DNA from: Mycoplasma suis str. Illinois
GTDB taxonomy: Bacteria; Bacillota_I; Bacilli_A; Mycoplasmatales; Mycoplasmoidaceae
DNA length: 64,000 nt
NCBI RefSeq assembly: GCF_000179035.2
Contig: NC_015155.1
Location: forward strand, 372,001 to 436,000
Direction of reading: 5' to 3'
Shown: one piece after another, positions 8,902 to 20,478 of the stretch
How the letters are laid out: each line of letters starts with the position of its first letter
Position numbering within the stretch: position 1 is the stretch's first letter
Program-made: the position numbers and the translations under genes
Notes under the pieces: generated by a model
Told to the model about the DNA's origin: nothing
What the model saw: the letters and a program-made list of their open reading frames with translations, nothing else
Databases searched by the model: none

Positions 8902-10218
8902 CTAAATGATTAGGGAGATGTGATATCCAAGTAGAAGAAGGAAAGCACTTCCAAAAAATACTAATAGGAAGAAGAAAGGAGAAACAATCGCAAAACTTGC
9001 TGAAAGGCTTCACAGCAATAAGAAAGTATATGTAGCTATTAAAAGAACTAAGTTAACTATCCACTTAGAAAGTGGAGAAGTAAACATTCACATTAGTGTT
9101 CAGTTAAGGTTCTTTAACTTAGTTTTAGGTTTAAAAAAGTTTGATGTAATTGCTCTATTAGTTAATTGAGCGACAAAAGTAGAAAAATATCAGTCAAGTC
9201 AAACTTTTTTGAAGTAAAGACACCCTTTACCTCATCACTTCTTTTTGAATAACTTAAGTGGAGTGACAATCTCTCTTTCTTTTTTTCTTCTATTAAGTCA
9301 TCACTTATAGAAGTCTTTTTTGCTATTCAATTTATCTCTAGTAGATAGTCAATAGCAATAAAGAGGGAATATTCCAGCACTTATTGCTGTCATAAATAAA
9401 AAGAATAGAACTTTTAGAACAGAATAAGAATAAAACTTAGTTCTAATGTGTGATTCAGTCGCTATATCTCCAAGAGTTTTGGAGTAGCAATAAGATAAGT
9501 TATCTAAAACATCAAAACCATATTTCTTTTGAACCAATTCCTGAAGAATTGATTCAAACTTAGTTTTTTCTATTACATGTTTTGTGATGGAACTTTCCAA
9601 GAATTTATATCTTGGATCCTTGTATTTTCTATAAAGGATATAGAAAATAATAGTTCCACAAGTAAGAACTAGTGAGATAACAAAAGCATAAATGTGTAGG
9701 AATTTAATATAGGGATCTTTTTTCCTATTTCTCTCTATTTCATATTGACTATATGGAATAGTAGAAAGAGAGTAAGAAATAATTCTTTCTGATCAATTAT
9801 CTAACTCTCTTTCTTTACTTTCCCTGAAAGATTTTTCACTATCTTCTATTTTTTGGAAATAGTTTTTAGCATTTTGTATTTCTCTTTTTCTCTCATCTAT
9901 CTCACTAAGTTGTCTTAGTGTTGATAGATAACTATATTCTTTTCTTTTCTTTCAAACGTAAAAAAAGAAATAAAGACCTCCTGTACAGAAAAATATTCCA
10001 ATATTTTTAAATAGATTTTTTGTCCAAAGAGAGTTCAAATCTTTGGATGATAAATCAGTTGGATGATTGCAAATCAGTTGGTACCCATCTGATTTAGTTA
10101 GCCAGCTATTTTTTAACTCTAGCTCTCTAGCCTTTAATTCTTCTAAAACATTCTCTCTATTTTCTTTGAAGTGATATCTAGATAGTTTTGGAAACAAAAT
10201 AGAGAAAAGAGAAGACAT
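8902..10218 (-). CDS. hypothetical membrane protein
   Basis: 438 residues, continuous over more than ten TGA codons, ATG start at 10218, TAG end at 8904-8902. N-terminal third is charged and helical, with a first membrane segment near residues 75-88 (IGIFFCTGGLYFFFYV); a long coiled-coil-like charged stretch follows, then membrane segments near residues 170, 280, and two at the C-terminus. Not recognised. It lies between mgtE and the phosphate permease on the same strand, 25 bases after mgtE, so probably in one operon; a role beside these transporters is only a guess from position. Confidence 0.7.
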
Positions 10219-10242
10219 TATTGGACTAAAAAGTTAATTAAC

Positions 10243-11871
10243 TTATCTAGAGACAGAAGATAATGCATAGTTTGGAAGCAAACTATTCATACTTAGGTAT
10301 ATTACTCCTACTCCTATAGAAAAGAATATAAGAGTACCTATTGCATCCAGTATTGTTGTTAATACTGGAGTAGTAAGGGCTGCAGGATCTCTTTTAAATT
10401 TATGAGCAATATAAGGTATTACAACACCTAAAAGTTTAGAGAGAATAATTACAAAGAATAGAGAAAGAGAGGAAACTAATGAGCCAATAATTCCCATTCA
10501 CTCTGTATTTCCAGTATTCTCTGTGTTTCCGAAGAATTTAACTAGAGGTTGAACATATTGAGTGTAAGCAAAGTGCAAAAAACTTCCTATATCAACTTTT
10601 GAATGTAATTTTGCATCTAAAAAATTTAATTTTCCTGTTGATATCGGAAAAAACCAATAATAAATAGATAATCTAGCAAAGTTAACTAGCGAAACAATTC
10701 CCCCAACAACTAAAGAGATTTTTAATTCTTTTTTCAAAACATGAAGGAAATCTTTCCCCTTAAGTTCATCACTAGCGAAAGATTGAATAATGGAGGCAGC
10801 TGTTTGGCTCCCAGAATTCCCACACATATCTGTAATAAGTGGAATCATGGGAACCAAAATTGCTGAAGATATCCCCATTGTTCACTTAAACCCTAAGTCT
10901 TCAAACTTGTCAATTATTAGAGTAGTTAATGTTGTTGCGAACAACAATATAACTAGTCAGAATAGTCTAGATCTAACAACTTCCCAAGTTGTTGATTTCA
11001 TATAAGAGTGAGTAAGGTTAACAATTCCATAGAATTTGTAAACATCTTCCATGTTTTCTTCCACAATTTCTGGAAGAATGTCTTTATTATTTACTACCCC
11101 TAGTATTTGATTTCTTTCATTTAGAACTGCAATAGAAGAAATAGGATACTTTTGGAAAGCATCTACTATTTCTCCTATTTGATCAGTAGCTCTAAATGTT
11201 ATGTAGTCCTTTTCCATAATTTCCTGAACTGTCAGGGAATTATTAGGACTAAAGAAAAGATCTTGTAGGGTTATCATCCCTACAACTTCTTTACTTAGAT
11301 TAACTACAAATAGTTCATTTTCTATATCTAACTTATGTCTTCTCTTTCTTATATAAGTAAGAGCTTGCGAGATTTTTAAGTTAGCTTGAATAGTAAGAAT
11401 GCTAGTATTCATGATGCTTCCCACTTGTGAGTGGGAGAAATTACTAATAATACTTACATTCTTACGTAATTCTGGAGAAGCTAAGTAAATAATTTTTTTA
11501 GAAAGATTACTGTCAACCATAGAAAGTAATTCAACAACTTGGTCAGCTTGTAACTGAGCAAGTAGTTTAGAAAGTACTATAGGTCTCATAGTATTTAATA
11601 TTCCTAACTTGTAGTTATCTGAGAATGAGAGAAAAAGATCTCTCATTCTATCTTGCTCTACAGTTAGGAAAGCAATATTTATTAGTTCGTAGTTAGAAAG
11701 ATTTTCTAAAGCTTTAACTAAGACAGGGATGGAATAGTAACCAAGAAGGCTTTTGATAGCTCCATAATTTTTGTATTCGTAAGCTTTAGAAAGCTTTACA
11801 AATAATTTATTGCAAAGTCGATCATTCTTAGATCTAGAAGGAAGGAAAATTTCTCTGCTGTTCATGTTCAT
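10243..11871 (-). CDS. mgtE: magnesium transporter MgtE
   Basis: 542 residues. An N-terminal helical domain (residues 15-150) precedes two CBS motifs (ELFVVNLSKEVVGMITLQDL and SSIAVLNERNQILGVVNNKD) and a membrane domain with PMIPLITDMCGNSGSQTA, the conserved MgtE pore region, and DPAALTTPVLTTILDAIG. The membrane part has an extra polar insertion (GNTENTGNTE) near residue 455 between helices. Mg2+ sensing through the CBS/N domain is known for the family. Start ATG at 11871. Confidence 0.95.
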
Positions 11872-11910
11872 GTAAGACGCCTATCCAAATCTACTATGAC
11901 TAGATTTTTT

Positions 11911-11932
11911 CTCTTTAAAAAATTTTAAAGAG
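11911..11932. repeat. hairpin between cdaA and mgtE
   Basis: CTCTTTAAAA-AA-TTTTAAAGAG, near-palindromic, in the 85-base gap after cdaA and before mgtE. AT-rich and without a following U run on the minus strand; regulatory role unproven. Confidence 0.5.
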
Positions 11933-11956
11933 AAAAATTAAGTCTAAATCTACATG

Positions 11957-12589
11957 TTACTTTATATAGAAGGATAACAATTCTTCTATTTTTTTAACTA
12001 AAAGTTGTTTATTGTTTCTATTTAGGGAATGAATTTCTCCGCCTTGGGAAAACATAATTTTCCCACTACTTTCAGATACTAGGAAAACTATTGCATCAGT
12101 TCTTCCTGTTATTCCCATTGCAGCTCTATGTCTAGAACCATATTCATTGGGAGTATTTTTAGCAGAAGTAATAGGAAAATAAGAGGAAACTGATTTTATA
12201 TCTATTCCTCTCATTATTACTCCTCCATCGTGCATTGAGGATTCCTTATTAAGGAATACGTTATATAGGAAGTCGGGAAAAAATCTTGAGTGAATTGCAT
12301 ATCCTAAATTGATGTACTTTTGAAGATTCTGATATTTCTCAATAACTATAAGTGCTCCTATTTTTTTACGTGAGAACTTAATAAGTACATCTCCAAATTT
12401 TCCTATAAAGTTATCGAATTCAGTTTGAGAAATATTTTTTCGTCTGAATATTTTTCAAGTGTATTTGCTAAATCAAACTTTTTCGTTAGATACATACCAA
12501 AATACTAGAAAAAGAATAAGTACTACACACGCCAGAATGGCGTAATTAACGTATTCTGTCGTAGAGTTAAAAGCTAATAGTATTTTCAA
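11957..12589 (-). CDS. cdaA: diadenylate cyclase CdaA
   Basis: 210 residues. Makes c-di-AMP from two ATP. N-terminal part has a hydrophobic segment (ILACVVLILFLVFWYV) and the DAC domain carries KIGALIVIEKYQNL, SSMHDGGVIMRG (DGG in place of the usual DGA) and GSRHRAAMG, the RHR motif that binds ATP. Start is TTG at 12589, inside the 3' end of pgsA (overlap of 16 bases), which is the only usual start in the frame. TGA-coded Trp at several sites. Co-directional with pgsA and mgtE. Confidence 0.92.
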
Positions 12590-13161
12590 TATACTTGCAA
12601 ATATTTAGCTAGAGAGTGAAAGCTAAATAGAAGTGATGGTAGAAACAAAATGTTTCCCCATTCACTTCTATAAGAGAAAAATAAGTAAGTAAGAATGACT
12701 GCTATGAATTGAATAGCAGTCTTATATTTAGCTGTATTACTTGCTTGCAATATAACATATATTTTTTTTAACTTATACCTTACTCCTTCAATGATGATTT
12801 CTCTCATTATTGAGAGAAAAGGAATTATTCAGTGCATAAAACTTTTTGAAGCAAAAAGAATTAGAAAAGCTGATACTATCAGCTTGTCTGCTAGAGGATC
12901 ATAGAGTTTTCCGAAATTGGAAGTGCAATTCCATTTTCTTGCTAAATGACCATCAAAATAGTCAGTGACTAATGAAACAATGAGAGTTATAAACCCTAAT
13001 GTAAATAAGGGTTTACTAAAAAGAAGAGAAGTTTCTTGACCCCCATTTAGTTCAGTACAAATGGAAATTGCATAAAAAAGAACTGACAGAAAACCAAGAA
13101 CGAATCTTGAGATTGTCAGTAAATTCGGAATAGAATTCCGATTTACTTGTAAAAGAACTAT
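12574..13161 (-). CDS. pgsA: CDP-diacylglycerol-glycerol-3-phosphate 3-phosphatidyltransferase
   Basis: Up to 195 residues. The CDP-alcohol phosphotransferase motif is complete: DYFDGHLARKW, 8 residues, then GKLYDPLADK, with the catalytic aspartates. Several membrane helices follow. Makes phosphatidylglycerophosphate. The frame opens after TAG at 13164-13162 and holds no ATG, GTG or TTG before SIPNLLTISRFVLGF, the family N-terminus; ATA at 13161 or ATT at 13131 are the possible starts. The 3' end overlaps cdaA by 16 bases and ends at TAG 12576-12574. Confidence 0.9.
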
Positions 13162-13165
13162 CTAA

Positions 13166-13543
13166 TTAACTCTTTTTTTTGACTACTGGCTCCTTAGAGT
13201 TTTCTTCTTCTTTTTCTTCTGTTTCTTCTTTAGATGATTTCATAGATTTAGCAAAATCTTCACTATTAAAGTTGAATTCACTCATAAGATCTATTCCCTT
13301 ATCTTTTAGAGTTTCAAGAATGTCATTCACCTTAGTTTCAATAACTTTCATTTGATCATTTTCACTAGCTAATCATTTCAAGTAGAACAATATAAATTCC
13401 TCTATTGTTTCTACTTGCGGGAATCCATCCATCCTCTTATCCTTTAGCAATTCAAATTGCTTAACAATACTATCGTATAGACTTTTGTCCATACTAAGAG
13501 TTACTTCCACTTTTCCCTCTTTTTTCTTGCTACTGTCTGACAT
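13166..13543 (-). CDS. hypothetical protein with strand-helix N-terminus and charged tail
   Basis: 125 residues, ATG at 13543, TGA-coded Trp at about residue 55. Opens with MSDSSKKKEGKVEVTLSMDK, then a predicted helix and VETIEEFILFYLKWL; the pattern of a short strand followed by two helices resembles small DNA-binding or ribbon-helix-helix-like proteins, but I cannot name a family. The C-terminal 30 residues are Glu/Lys rich. It ends 5 bases before the pgsA frame. Confidence 0.7.
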
Positions 13544-13571
13544 TATCTATAAAAAGTAACTCTTAGTCTTC

Positions 13572-13739
13572 TTACCTATTAATTTCTTTTAATTCTTTAC
13601 TTATCTTTGCTCTTTCTTTTACCTTAGGTAAATAGTTAACAAAAAGATAATAAAGAATTACTCCAATAAAAAGAATACATATTGATACTGATAGAGTTAC
13701 TGTTCCAGCTGTTCAAAACAGTAACTTTATTGGAACTTT
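13572..13739 (-). CDS. possible small single-span membrane protein
   Basis: Up to 55 residues: a hydrophobic span (TLSVSICILFIGVILYYLFV) followed by a basic tail KVKERAKISKELKEINR. One TGA is Trp. No usual start codon exists in the frame (opens after TAA at 13742). Its size and one-span layout recall SecE, but no SecE signature is seen. Confidence 0.4.
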
Positions 13740-13836
13740 TTAAGTTAGTAGAAAAAGGTCTTTTCAAGAAGTAAAACTAACCTAAAAGTACGTAAAATTG
13801 CTATCTATCTCGAATGTTAATAAATTTTTAAGACTA

Positions 13837-14169
13837 CTATCACCTAGGTATTACGTGTAGGTGAAAATGGAATACTACTTGTTTAGCTTCAGCTCCCTGA
13901 TTAGATATGTAATTAAATCCCTTTATTTCCGGAAACTTTTCTTTCAAAGAGTTTGCATAATCTTTAGCGAAAATTATTGCTTCCTGAAGAGCTTCATCAG
14001 AAGATGAAGAAAGATCTTGGTAATGCTCTCTAGTGATTACAAGAGCATGACCTCTACTTACAGGATTAATATCTGGAAGTAAAAATACTTTTTCGCCCCT
14101 TTTAAGTATTTTGCTATTAGTTTCTAGTCCTGAAGATATTTGGCAAAAAACACAATCTTTGTGTTCCAT
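13837..14169 (-). CDS. HIT family nucleotide-binding protein
   Basis: 110 residues. The histidine triad HFHLHVIPRW closes the protein (TGA is the final Trp, then TAG), and the N-terminal CVFCQI and LLPDINPVSRGHALVI match Hint-type HIT proteins, which hydrolyse purine nucleoside phosphoramidates. Full length for the family. Confidence 0.94.
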
Positions 14170-14185
14170 TAAATCTTTTTAGTTG

Positions 14186-14413
14186 TTATTTGGCTTCTGC
14201 AGGTGGACATTGTTGTTGTCCAGTAGATTGTGAACTAGAGCTACTTCCAGAAGCTTCATTACTATTAGTTCCTGTTTGATTTTTTTGACATTCTTCTTTT
14301 TTCTTTTCCTCTTCTATTTTTTTAACTTCTGGAAATCAAACAACAGCACTAAAAGTTCCTAGCCCTGCAGCCCCAATAGTGCTGGGTAAAAATACTTTTC
14401 AGAGAAAACTAAT
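14186..14413 (-). CDS. small membrane-anchored, Q/S/N-rich protein
   Basis: About 75 residues: a hydrophobic N-terminus (FLPSTIGAAGLGTFSAVVWF), a Glu/Lys stretch, then a Ser/Gln/Asn-rich tail with two Cys. This layout (one short membrane segment then low-complexity polar sequence) resembles the two genes at 30733-32809. The frame opens after TAG at 14426 with no ATG/GTG/TTG; ATT at 14413-14411 is the only plausible early start. Confidence 0.55.
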
Positions 14414-14661
14414 TGTTCTTTTATCCTATTAATTATTAATAAATATAGAGAAATTTAGCTAATAATTAATAGGTAAAAAATAATGCCTAAAGATAATTTA
14501 AAATCTAAAATTTTTTTCGGTTATTCTTTTAATTATTAAATAAATTATCTTTAAATCTAAATAGATTGTTGTGTTTGTTTCAGAATATTGTTTTAACTTA
14601 TATTAATAATTAATAGTGAGTAGAGTTTTATTAGTGTTTATTAAGTAAAGAGCAAAACAGT
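14414..14661. promoter_or_regulatory. divergent intergenic region upstream of rpsL
   Basis: 248 AT-rich bases between divergent genes. It contains several copies of an AATAATTAATAG-like word (near 14425, 14460, 14615). No gene seen. The promoter of the rpsL-fba operon must lie here. Confidence 0.4.
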
Positions 14662-15078
14662 ATTCCAACACTTACACAACTAGCCAAACACGGGAGACAA
14701 CGGAAAAAGAAAAAGTCCAAGTCTCAAGCTTTGCAAGAAAGCTGAAATTCACTTAAGAAAAAACCTATTAAGAGATCAAATCCTTTTAAAAGAGCTGTGT
14801 GTCTAAAGGTGTCAACTATGACACCTAAGAAACCTAACTCAGCTCTTAGAAAGTTTGCTAAAGTTAGAGTTTCAAATAATCACGAAATATTAGCTTATAT
14901 CCCCGGAGAGGGACATAACTTACAAGAACACCACGTAGTAATGATTAGAGGAGGAAGAGTTAAGGATCTACCTGGTGTTAAATATCACATCGTTAGAGGA
15001 AAATTAGACACAGCTCCAGTTGAAAAACGAAAAAAGTCAAGATCTAAATATGGAGTTAAAAGAGAGAAGAAAGCTTAG
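14662..15078 (+). CDS. rpsL: 30S ribosomal protein uS12
   Basis: 138 residues. The N-terminus reads (I)[17 protein letters not shown], matching the MPTxxQL start of uS12, and [21 protein letters not shown] is the invariant decoding-centre loop. One TGA is Trp. The frame begins after TAG at about 14635 and contains no ATG, GTG or TTG before the conserved protein begins, so translation most likely starts at ATT 14662-14664, exactly where Met is expected. Confidence 0.93.
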
Positions 15079-15088
15079 TTAAGGGAAA

Positions 15089-15559
15089 ATGAGAAAAAAG
15101 AGAAAACTAAAGAAGAGAAGACTACTTCCTGACACAAAGTACAACTCTACTGTTGTGTCAAAAGCTATAAATGTAATTATGTGAGATGGTAAGAAGCAAT
15201 TAGCTAGAAGAATTATTTATGGAGCTTTCGAAAAGATAGAACAAAAGACAGGAAAACCTGCTATGAATGTTTTTATGCTAGCTTTGAAAAATGTAGCTCC
15301 AAGCATTGAATTAAAAACTAGAAAAGTTAGAGGATCTAACTATCAAGTACCTGTTGAATCAACTCCTGAAAGAAGAGAAACATTAGCTCTTAGATGATTA
15401 ATTAAGTACAGTAGAAAGAGAGAAGAAAGAACTATTGTTGATGCACTATGTGCTGAAATCATAGATGCATCAAACAATACAGGTCTTTCAATTAAGAGAA
15501 AGATAGAAGTTATTAAGACTGCTGAAAGCAATAAAGCTTTTGCATACTATAGGGTTTAG
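15089..15559 (+). CDS. rpsG: 30S ribosomal protein uS7
   Basis: 156 residues. MRKKRKLKKRRLLPDTKYNS, KTGKPAMNVFMLALKNVAP, RGSNYQVPVES and RWLIKYSRKR follow the uS7 pattern. Ten bases after rpsL in the classic str operon order. Confidence 0.96.
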
Positions 15560-15571
15560 TATTTAACTTAA

Positions 15572-17674
15572 ATGTCTAAGAATCACAGTATAGAACAAAA
15601 AGAGGAGCTAAGACTCCTAAATCTTAGAAACTTTGGTATCATGGCCCATATTGACGCTGGTAAGACAACTACCAGCGAAAGAATTCTTTACTATACAGGA
15701 AAGATTCACAAAATGGGTGAAGTTCATGAAGGTAGTGCAACTATGGACTGAATGGAACAAGAAAGAGAAAAAGGTATTACTATTACCTCTGCAGCTACAA
15801 CTACAGAATGAAAGGGTTACACACTTAACTTAATTGACACACCTGGTCACGTTGACTTCACAGTAGAAGTTGAAAGATCTCTAAGAGTTCTTGATGGAGC
15901 TGTTGTAGTTCTTGATGGAGCTATGGGAGTTGAACCTCAAACAGAAACTGTTTGAAGACAAGCCAATAAATATAAAGTTCCTCGAATTATTTTCTGTAAC
16001 AAAATGGACAAAATTGGAGCAAGTTTCTCTTACTCCCTAAAGTCTTTAAAAGAAAGACTGAATATTAATTTTTCTCCAATTCAACTAAATATTGGAAATG
16101 AATCAGGATTTAGGGGAATAATAAACCTTGTAACTCTAAAGGCTTATCAATTTGAAGGTGGAGAAGAAGATAACTTTGAAGAAATTGAAATTCCTGCAGA
16201 TCTAAAAGATGAAGTACAACTTCACAGAGAAACACTTCTAAATGAAGTGTTAGTTCACGATGATGACATTCTTCAGAGATATTTAGGAGGAGAAGAAATT
16301 AGTGTTGAAGAAATTAAGAGTTGTATTAGAAAAGCAACTCTTACAGCTTCTTTCTTCCCTGTGCTTTGTGGTTCTTCATTTAAGCACAAGGGAGTTAAGT
16401 TCCTACTAGATGCTATAGTTGATTATCTTCCTTCACCTCTAGATATTCCTACAACTACTGCATATACTAGAGGAGGAGAAAAACTTCAAATTGAAAATAA
16501 GACCTCTTCCTCTTTAGTCGCAGTAGCTTTCAAGATCGCTACTGACCCTTTCGTAGGAAGATTAACATTCGCGAGAATTTACTCAGGTAAATTGGAAAAA
16601 GGTTCTATGGTTTACAACTCAACTAGAGAAATTAAGGAAAGAGTTGGGAAACTAGTTAAGATGCACTCAAATCACAAAACTGAAATTGAATATGCAGGAG
16701 CTGGTGAAATTTGTGCTTTAGTAGGACCTAAATCAACTAAAACTGGGGACACCTTAACAGGTTCTCAAGATGATGATTTCTTGCTAGAAGAAATGGTATT
16801 CACTGATCCAGTTATTTCTCTAGCTATTGAACCTAAGACAAAATCTGACCAAGAAAAATTGTCAATAGTTTTGAAGAAACTTGCAGATGAGGACCCAACA
16901 TTCAAGATTTCTTCAAATCATGAAACTGGTCAGACTTTGATTTCAGGTATGGGAGAACTTCACCTTGAAATTCTTATTGACAGAATGAAGAGAGAATTTG
17001 GACTTCAAGTTAATGTAGGTGCTCCTCAAGTAGCTTATAGAGAAACCTTTACCGCAACTCAAGAAGTTGAGGGTCAATATATTAAACAAACTGGTGGTAG
17101 AGGTAACTATGGTCACGTTTGGATTAAATATGAACCAAATCCTGAAAAAGGATTTGAGTTTGTAGACAAAATAGTTGGAGGAAAAATTCCAAAGGAATAT
17201 ATCAAGTCTATTAGAGAAGGACTTGTGGAAGCTATGAAGTCTGGACAATTGGCTGGTTATCCAGTTATAGACATAAAGGCTACTCTTTATGATGGTTCTT
17301 TCCACGAAGTTGACTCCAATGAAATGGCATTCAAAATAGCTGCTTCTCTATCTCTAAAAGAAGCTAGCAGGAAGTGTAATTCCATTCTTCTAGAACCAAT
17401 TATGGAAGTAGAAGTAAATTCTCCTCCACAATATTTTGGAACTGTAATGGGAGACATTACAGCTAAAAGAGGGTTAATTACATCTACTGAATTAACTTCT
17501 TCTTCTAGCTCAATTAAGTGTAAGATCCCACTTAAAGAAATGTTTGGATATGCTACAACACTGAGATCTCTAACTCAGGGAAGAGGTATTTACTCTATGA
17601 TATTCTCTCACTATCAACCTCTTCCAAAACATCTTCTTAAGGAAATTCCAGGATTCTTAGGAGAAAAGAAGTAG
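15572..17674 (+). CDS. fusA: translation elongation factor G
   Basis: 700 residues, five-domain GTPase for ribosome translocation. G1 [15 protein letters not shown]3 DTPGHVDF, G4 NKMD; switch [19 protein letters not shown] has TGA at the conserved Trp; domain [20 protein letters not shown] at 15572, 12 bases after rpsG. Confidence 0.98.
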
Positions 17675-17707
17675 TAAGAACTAGTTTCTTCCTTTAGCTA
17701 GTCCGAG

Positions 17708-18844
17708 ATGAGCGTTGATTTTTACAACGTTCTCGGAGTATCTAGAAGTGCTTCGCAAGATGAAATTAAAAAAGCATATAGAAAGTTAGCTAAGGAATAC
17801 CATCCCGACATTAACAAGTCGGCTGGTGCTGAAAAAAAGTTTAAGGAAATAAATGAAGCTTACGAGGTTCTAGGAGATCCTCAAAAGAAAGCTAATTACG
17901 ATAGATTTGGTAGTGCGGCTTTCGATGGAGGAGCTTCATCTTTTGAGGGAGGAACTAATCCTTTTGACTTCTTTAATAGTTTCTTCACTAGACAAGATGA
18001 TGACGATGAAGATGGATTCTTCACGTCATTCAGAACTACTGGAGGAGGTCCAAGACCTTCTTCATCTAGAGAAGAAGTTAATAAGATATACAAAACAATT
18101 AATATTTCGTTTTTGCAATCCATAAAGGGTTGCAATTACGAAATTCAATATAAATCTAATCAAGTATGTAAAGAATGTAGAGGTAATAAAGCATTTAAGG
18201 GAGACAAATCCTATATAAGTAGTTGTCTCGGATGTAAAGGTTATGGATATGAAGTAATAAGAAGTAAAGGATTATTTGGAATTATGGAACAGAGAATTAC
18301 ATGTAGATATTGTGGAGGATCTGGAGAAAAGATAGCTAAAGTATGTACTACATGTAAAAAACAAGGATATGTTACTGAAATAAAAAGTATGAATATTTCA
18401 ATAAGAAGTGGTATTAAAAATGGAGAAGTTCTTATGTTCGATGATAAGGAGTCTTATCATGAACAAAAAATACATGTAACTGTTGTAGTGGAAAGTTCCA
18501 AAGTATTTAGAAGAGAAGGAGATAATCTATATACAAAAATATTTGTAAATCCACTAGTTCTATTTTTGGGTGGGGATGTAAATGTTCCAACACCATTTGG
18601 ACTTAAATCTTTTAAATTACCTCCAGGAACTAATACAAAAGATTTACTGAAACTAAAAGGAATGGGAATAACTTTTGGAAAGAAATCAGTAGGTAATTTA
18701 TTTATAAAAATAGAGGCTGCTCCCACAAAATTAAGTCATATTGATTTAGAAAAAATAAAATCAATAGAGTTAACTGACCCAAAAGATAATGGAGAGTGAC
18801 AAAAGAGCTTTAAGAAAGAATATGAAGAATCTTCTGTTGAATAG
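17708..18844 (+). CDS. dnaJ: chaperone DnaJ
   Basis: 378 residues. J domain with the HPD motif ([10 protein letters not shown], residue 32), a G/F-D-rich linker, and a zinc-binding domain with CKECRG, CLGCKG, CRYCGG and CTTCKK, all four CxxCxG-type repeats (one without the last G). Stimulates DnaK. TGA at 18797 is Trp and adds a short tail to TAG 18842. 33 bases after fusA, which is an unusual neighbour. Confidence 0.95.
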
Positions 18845-18855
18845 ATAGTTAAATA

Positions 18856-19605
18856 ATGACTTTTAAGGAAGAAGATAATCAATTGGAAATGGAAATTCTT
18901 GAAAGTGAACAACTTCAAGAATTTGAACAATATCAACAAGTTAATGGAGAAGTTCTTGGAGAACTTTTAGATGAAAGTCTTAGTCTAGATGAAGAAGAAT
19001 TTAATGAATCAGATTCAGATGAAGAAGATGTTTCTTCATCTAAAAAGAAGAAAAAGAAAGGTGATAAGCTTTCTGATTTCTACTTAAAGAAAATAAATGA
19101 TTTGGAAGTAGAACTAGCAGCTTATAAAGCTAGGGAACAAAGCTTTAAGGATGAATTAAATAAAAAATATTTAGAAAATATTCAAAAAAAGAGTGAGGAA
19201 GCAATTGCTCTTCTAGAAGAAAAAGAAAAGAAAATAGAGCAAAAATATAGTCTTAAGTTTGAAGAGCTTAAGAATTTTATGTATGAAGATCAATTAACTG
19301 AATTAGTCAATATTATTTCTGGAATGGAAAAAGTGATAAATTCGGAACCTAAAAGTGAAGAAGTCAAAAACTATCTATTAGGTTTTAAGATGTTTTTGAC
19401 TCAATTTGAATCACTTCTAGAAAGTCTCAATATAAAAGTGATTTCCCCCCAAATAAATGAAGAATATGATTCAGAAAAAATGGAAAGTGTAATGACAGAA
19501 GGAGTTGAAGAAGAAAAAAAGAATAAAATAATTGAGGTTTTTAGTAAGGGATATACATTAAACGATCGAGTAATAAAGTTGGCTCAAGTTAAAGTGGGAG
19601 TATAG
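18856..19605 (+). CDS. grpE: nucleotide exchange factor GrpE
   Basis: 249 residues. Acidic N-terminal extension (about 70 residues, Glu/Asp/Ser rich) and a Lys cluster, then a long coiled coil and a C-terminal domain ending VFSKGYTLNDRVIKLAQVKVGV, the GrpE signature. Releases ADP from DnaK. 12 bases after dnaJ. Confidence 0.93.
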   Translation: MTFKEEDNQLEMEILESEQLQEFEQYQQVNGEVLGELLDESLSLDEEEFNESDSDEEDVSSSKKKKKKGDKLSDFYLKKINDLEVELAAYKAREQSFKDELNKKYLENIQKKSEEAIALLEEKEKKIEQKYSLKFEELKNFMYEDQLTELVNIISGMEKVINSEPKSEEVKNYLLGFKMFLTQFESLLESLNIKVISPQINEEYDSEKMESVMTEGVEEEKKNKIIEVFSKGYTLNDRVIKLAQVKVGV

Positions 19606-19606
19606 T

Positions 19607-20476
19607 ATGCCAGTAGTAAGTGGATTTGAAGCTATGAAGAAAGCTTTTGAAGGTAAATATGCTGTTGCGCAAATCAATACAAATAACCTTGAGTGAACAA
19701 AAGCTATTCTTTTAACTGCACAAAAGCTTAATTCTCCAGTAATAGTTGGAGCTTCTGAGGGAGCTATCAAGTATATGGGGGGATTCAATGTTGTCTCTTC
19801 ACTTGTTCACTCTATGGTTAAAGATTTGAATATAACTGTTCCTATAATCCTTCACCTTGACCATGGAACTTATGAAGGATGTAAAAAGGCATTAGATGCT
19901 GGCTTCTCATCTGTTATGTTTGATGGTTCTCACTTCGAGTTCAGTGAAAACTTTCAAAAGTCTAAAGAAATTATTGAATTAGCTTATAAGAAAGGTGTTT
20001 CTGTTGAATTAGAAGTTGGAACTCTAGCTGGAGAAGAAGATGGAGTTATGGGATTAGGAAATCAAGCGAAAATAGAGGAATGTGTAGAAATTGCTACATT
20101 AAGTCCTACTATGCTTGCTGCAGGAATAGGAAATATGCATGGACCTTATCCTCCTAACTGAAAAGGTTTAAATCTAGATCTTTTGGAAAATATTTCTAAG
20201 GAAACTCAAATTCCTCTTGTTCTTCACGGAGGAACAGGAATTGATGATGAAAGTATTAAGAGAGCAATTTCTCTAGGAGTTACAAAAATAAATGTAAATT
20301 CTGAATTGCAAATGAAATTTGCAGAACAAACTAGAAAATATATTGAAGAAAATAAAGACTTAGATATGAAGGCTAAGGGATATGATCCTAGAAAACTTCT
20401 AAATTATGGATTCCAAGGAATTTTGGGAGTTATTGAAGAAAAATTCAAACTCTTCGGTTCAGTTGGCAAAGCTTAG
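19607..20476 (+). CDS. fba: fructose-bisphosphate aldolase, class II
   Basis: 289 residues. Zinc ligands and active-site blocks are present: ILHLDHGTYEG, VELEVGTLAGEEDG, GIGNMHGPYPPNW and LVLHGGTGI. Cleaves FBP in glycolysis. Directly after grpE (one base gap), ending a str-dnaJ-grpE-fba transcription unit. Confidence 0.97.
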
Positions 20477-20478
20477 TA

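Noticed and set aside
14414-14661. AT-rich region with repeated words as a replication origin
   Set aside because: No DnaA gene nearby and no DnaA-box-like TTATCCACA words found; more likely a promoter region.
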